Positions 63,337 through 64,000 of a DNA stretch of 64,000 bases are shown piece by piece (the stretch's first letter is position 1; each line of letters starts with the position of its first letter). A program made the translations under genes and the position numbers. The notes under the pieces are model-generated. The model saw only the letters and a list, made by a program, of their open reading frames with translations. It ran no database searches and was not told where the DNA came from. Source of the DNA: Flavobacterium sp. ALD4 (GTDB lineage: Bacteria; Bacteroidota; Bacteroidia; Flavobacteriales; Flavobacteriaceae); NCBI RefSeq assembly GCF_002836475.1, contig NZ_PJBJ01000030.1:372001-436000 (forward strand), in the 5' to 3' direction.

Positions 63337-64000
63337 CTATACTTGCTTTTTTGAAGTGGTCACCATAAAATCTTTCAGGTAAAACGGTTCAAAATAAGCG
63401 ACATCAACAGTGTCGCTTTTTTTATACTTTTCGAAACTAAGCGCGCTCATTTCGTTTGCGGAAGGGTATTTAATTTCTTCCAGGAAAGTGAAATTTTCTT
63501 TTGTTAAAACAGTTTGCCCCTTCTCAGCGCAATCCCCAACAAAATAAACGGCCCCCTCTAACTCCTCAAATGAATTTTCAGTAATAATTTCAGCACGAGT
63601 CTCCCTTTTGTTTTTTAATTCCGGTGTAAATATCGCGCTATACACTTCCATTCTTCTGGCATCAATCATCGGAATGATTAATCCGTCGAAAACAGACGCC
63701 TGAGCCGCCAATATTTGCAAAGTATCTACGGCTATTAAAGGGATGCCTAAAGCATAGCAAAGACCTTTAGCGGCCGAAACACCGATACGAAGACCAGTAT
63801 AAGATCCAGGACCCTGGCTTACCGCAATAGCAGATAAATCCTTATATGCGATTCCCGCTTCTTTTAAAATTGCTTCAATAAACACATGCAATCGTTCTGC
63901 ATGAGAGTATCCCTCTTCTGCGATTTCATTACAGATAACAGTTACTCCATTTTTAGCAATTGTTACCGAACAATTTTTAGTTGAAGTTTCGATGTTAAGA
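63337..64000 (-). CDS. tsaB: tRNA threonylcarbamoyladenosine biosynthesis protein TsaB (N-terminus beyond window)
   Basis: At least 221 residues; the frame is open to the right edge, where it reads LNIETSTKNCSVTIAKNG, so only a few N-terminal residues are missing. AVSQGPGSYTGLRIGVSAAKGLCYALGIPLIAVDTL and IIPMIDARRMEVYSAIF are diagnostic of the ASKHA-fold TsaB, which partners TsaD to make the t6A base of ANN-decoding tRNAs. The stop is 4 bases from that of the convergent MscS gene. Confidence 0.95.
   Translation of the reverse strand, partial: LNIETSTKNCSVTIAKNGVTVICNEIAEEGYSHAERLHVFIEAILKEAGIAYKDLSAIAVSQGPGSYTGLRIGVSAAKGLCYALGIPLIAVDTLQILAAQASVFDGLIIPMIDARRMEVYSAIFTPELKNKRETRAEIITENSFEELEGAVYFVGDCAEKGQTVLTKENFTFLEEIKYPSANEMSALSFEKYKKSDTVDVAYFEPFYLKDFMVTTSKKQV

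Noticed and set aside
1..64000. CRISPR arrays, prophage and restriction-modification systems
   Set aside because: No direct-repeat/spacer arrays, no phage structural genes and no methylase or nuclease motifs were seen; the holin-family protein at 43470 is of the chromosomal YvlD type.

Overview
The window reads as an AT-rich chromosomal segment of a Bacteroidota member close to Flavobacterium. The evidence is the tig-clpP-clpX block, a PorP/SprF-type protein, the uppS-bamA-ompH-ompH envelope block, a TonB receptor/DUF4249 pair, flavobacterial DUF families (DUF6089, DUF6122, DUF2797), and repeated TAnnTTTG -7 promoter boxes typical of this phylum.

Layout. 0-9 kb is mostly housekeeping: DUF2797 (partial), a GH3-family protein, a tiny lipoprotein, a frameshifted uracil permease, serB, clpX, clpP and tig. 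9-26 kb is an accessory zone with long intergenic gaps, an interspersed structured repeat, a DUF4238 protein, and several decaying genes: a ferritin C-terminal remnant, a dead IS3-type transposase, a frameshifted lipoprotein and an APC permease with several disruptions. Intact genes here include a Cys/Met-metabolism PLP enzyme, a CHRD/cupredoxin lipoprotein, NIPSNAP, alpha/beta hydrolase, Baeyer-Villiger-type monooxygenase and MFS genes. Three promoter regions share one palindromic leader motif, and several intergenic regions share repeat modules. A tRNA-Glu ends this zone.

26.9-43.4 kb is a large copper/heavy-metal resistance island, all on the minus strand. It holds two Met-rich lipoproteins, a multicopper oxidase fused to a CopB-like outer-membrane barrel, DUF302, a 45-residue membrane protein, a Cu P-type ATPase, an AraC regulator with an N-terminal HMA metal domain, a CusCBA-like RND system with two adaptors and a pump split into two ORFs, a DUF3347 protein, a periplasmic HMA protein and a Cys-rich exported protein. 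Four of these proteins carry the same CPMHPE...CPxCGM metal-binding module. The inferred flow is ATPase export to the periplasm, capture by Met-rich lipoproteins and HMA proteins, oxidation by the oxidase, and expulsion by the RND pump.

43.5-64 kb returns to core functions: YvlD-like membrane protein, hydrolase, an unknown lipoprotein, the DUF4249/TonB receptor pair, pdxJ, CBS protein, NAD kinase, DUF6089, uppS, bamA, two ompH, murI, gamma-carbonic anhydrase, PorP/SprF, a NifU-type protein with two N-terminal domains, dodecin, a decayed helical-protein gene, an MscS channel and tsaB (partial).

Three otherwise intact genes (uraA, the 16.6-kb lipoprotein, cusA) are each broken by what looks like a single-base indel. 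Sequencing error must be excluded before calling them mutants.
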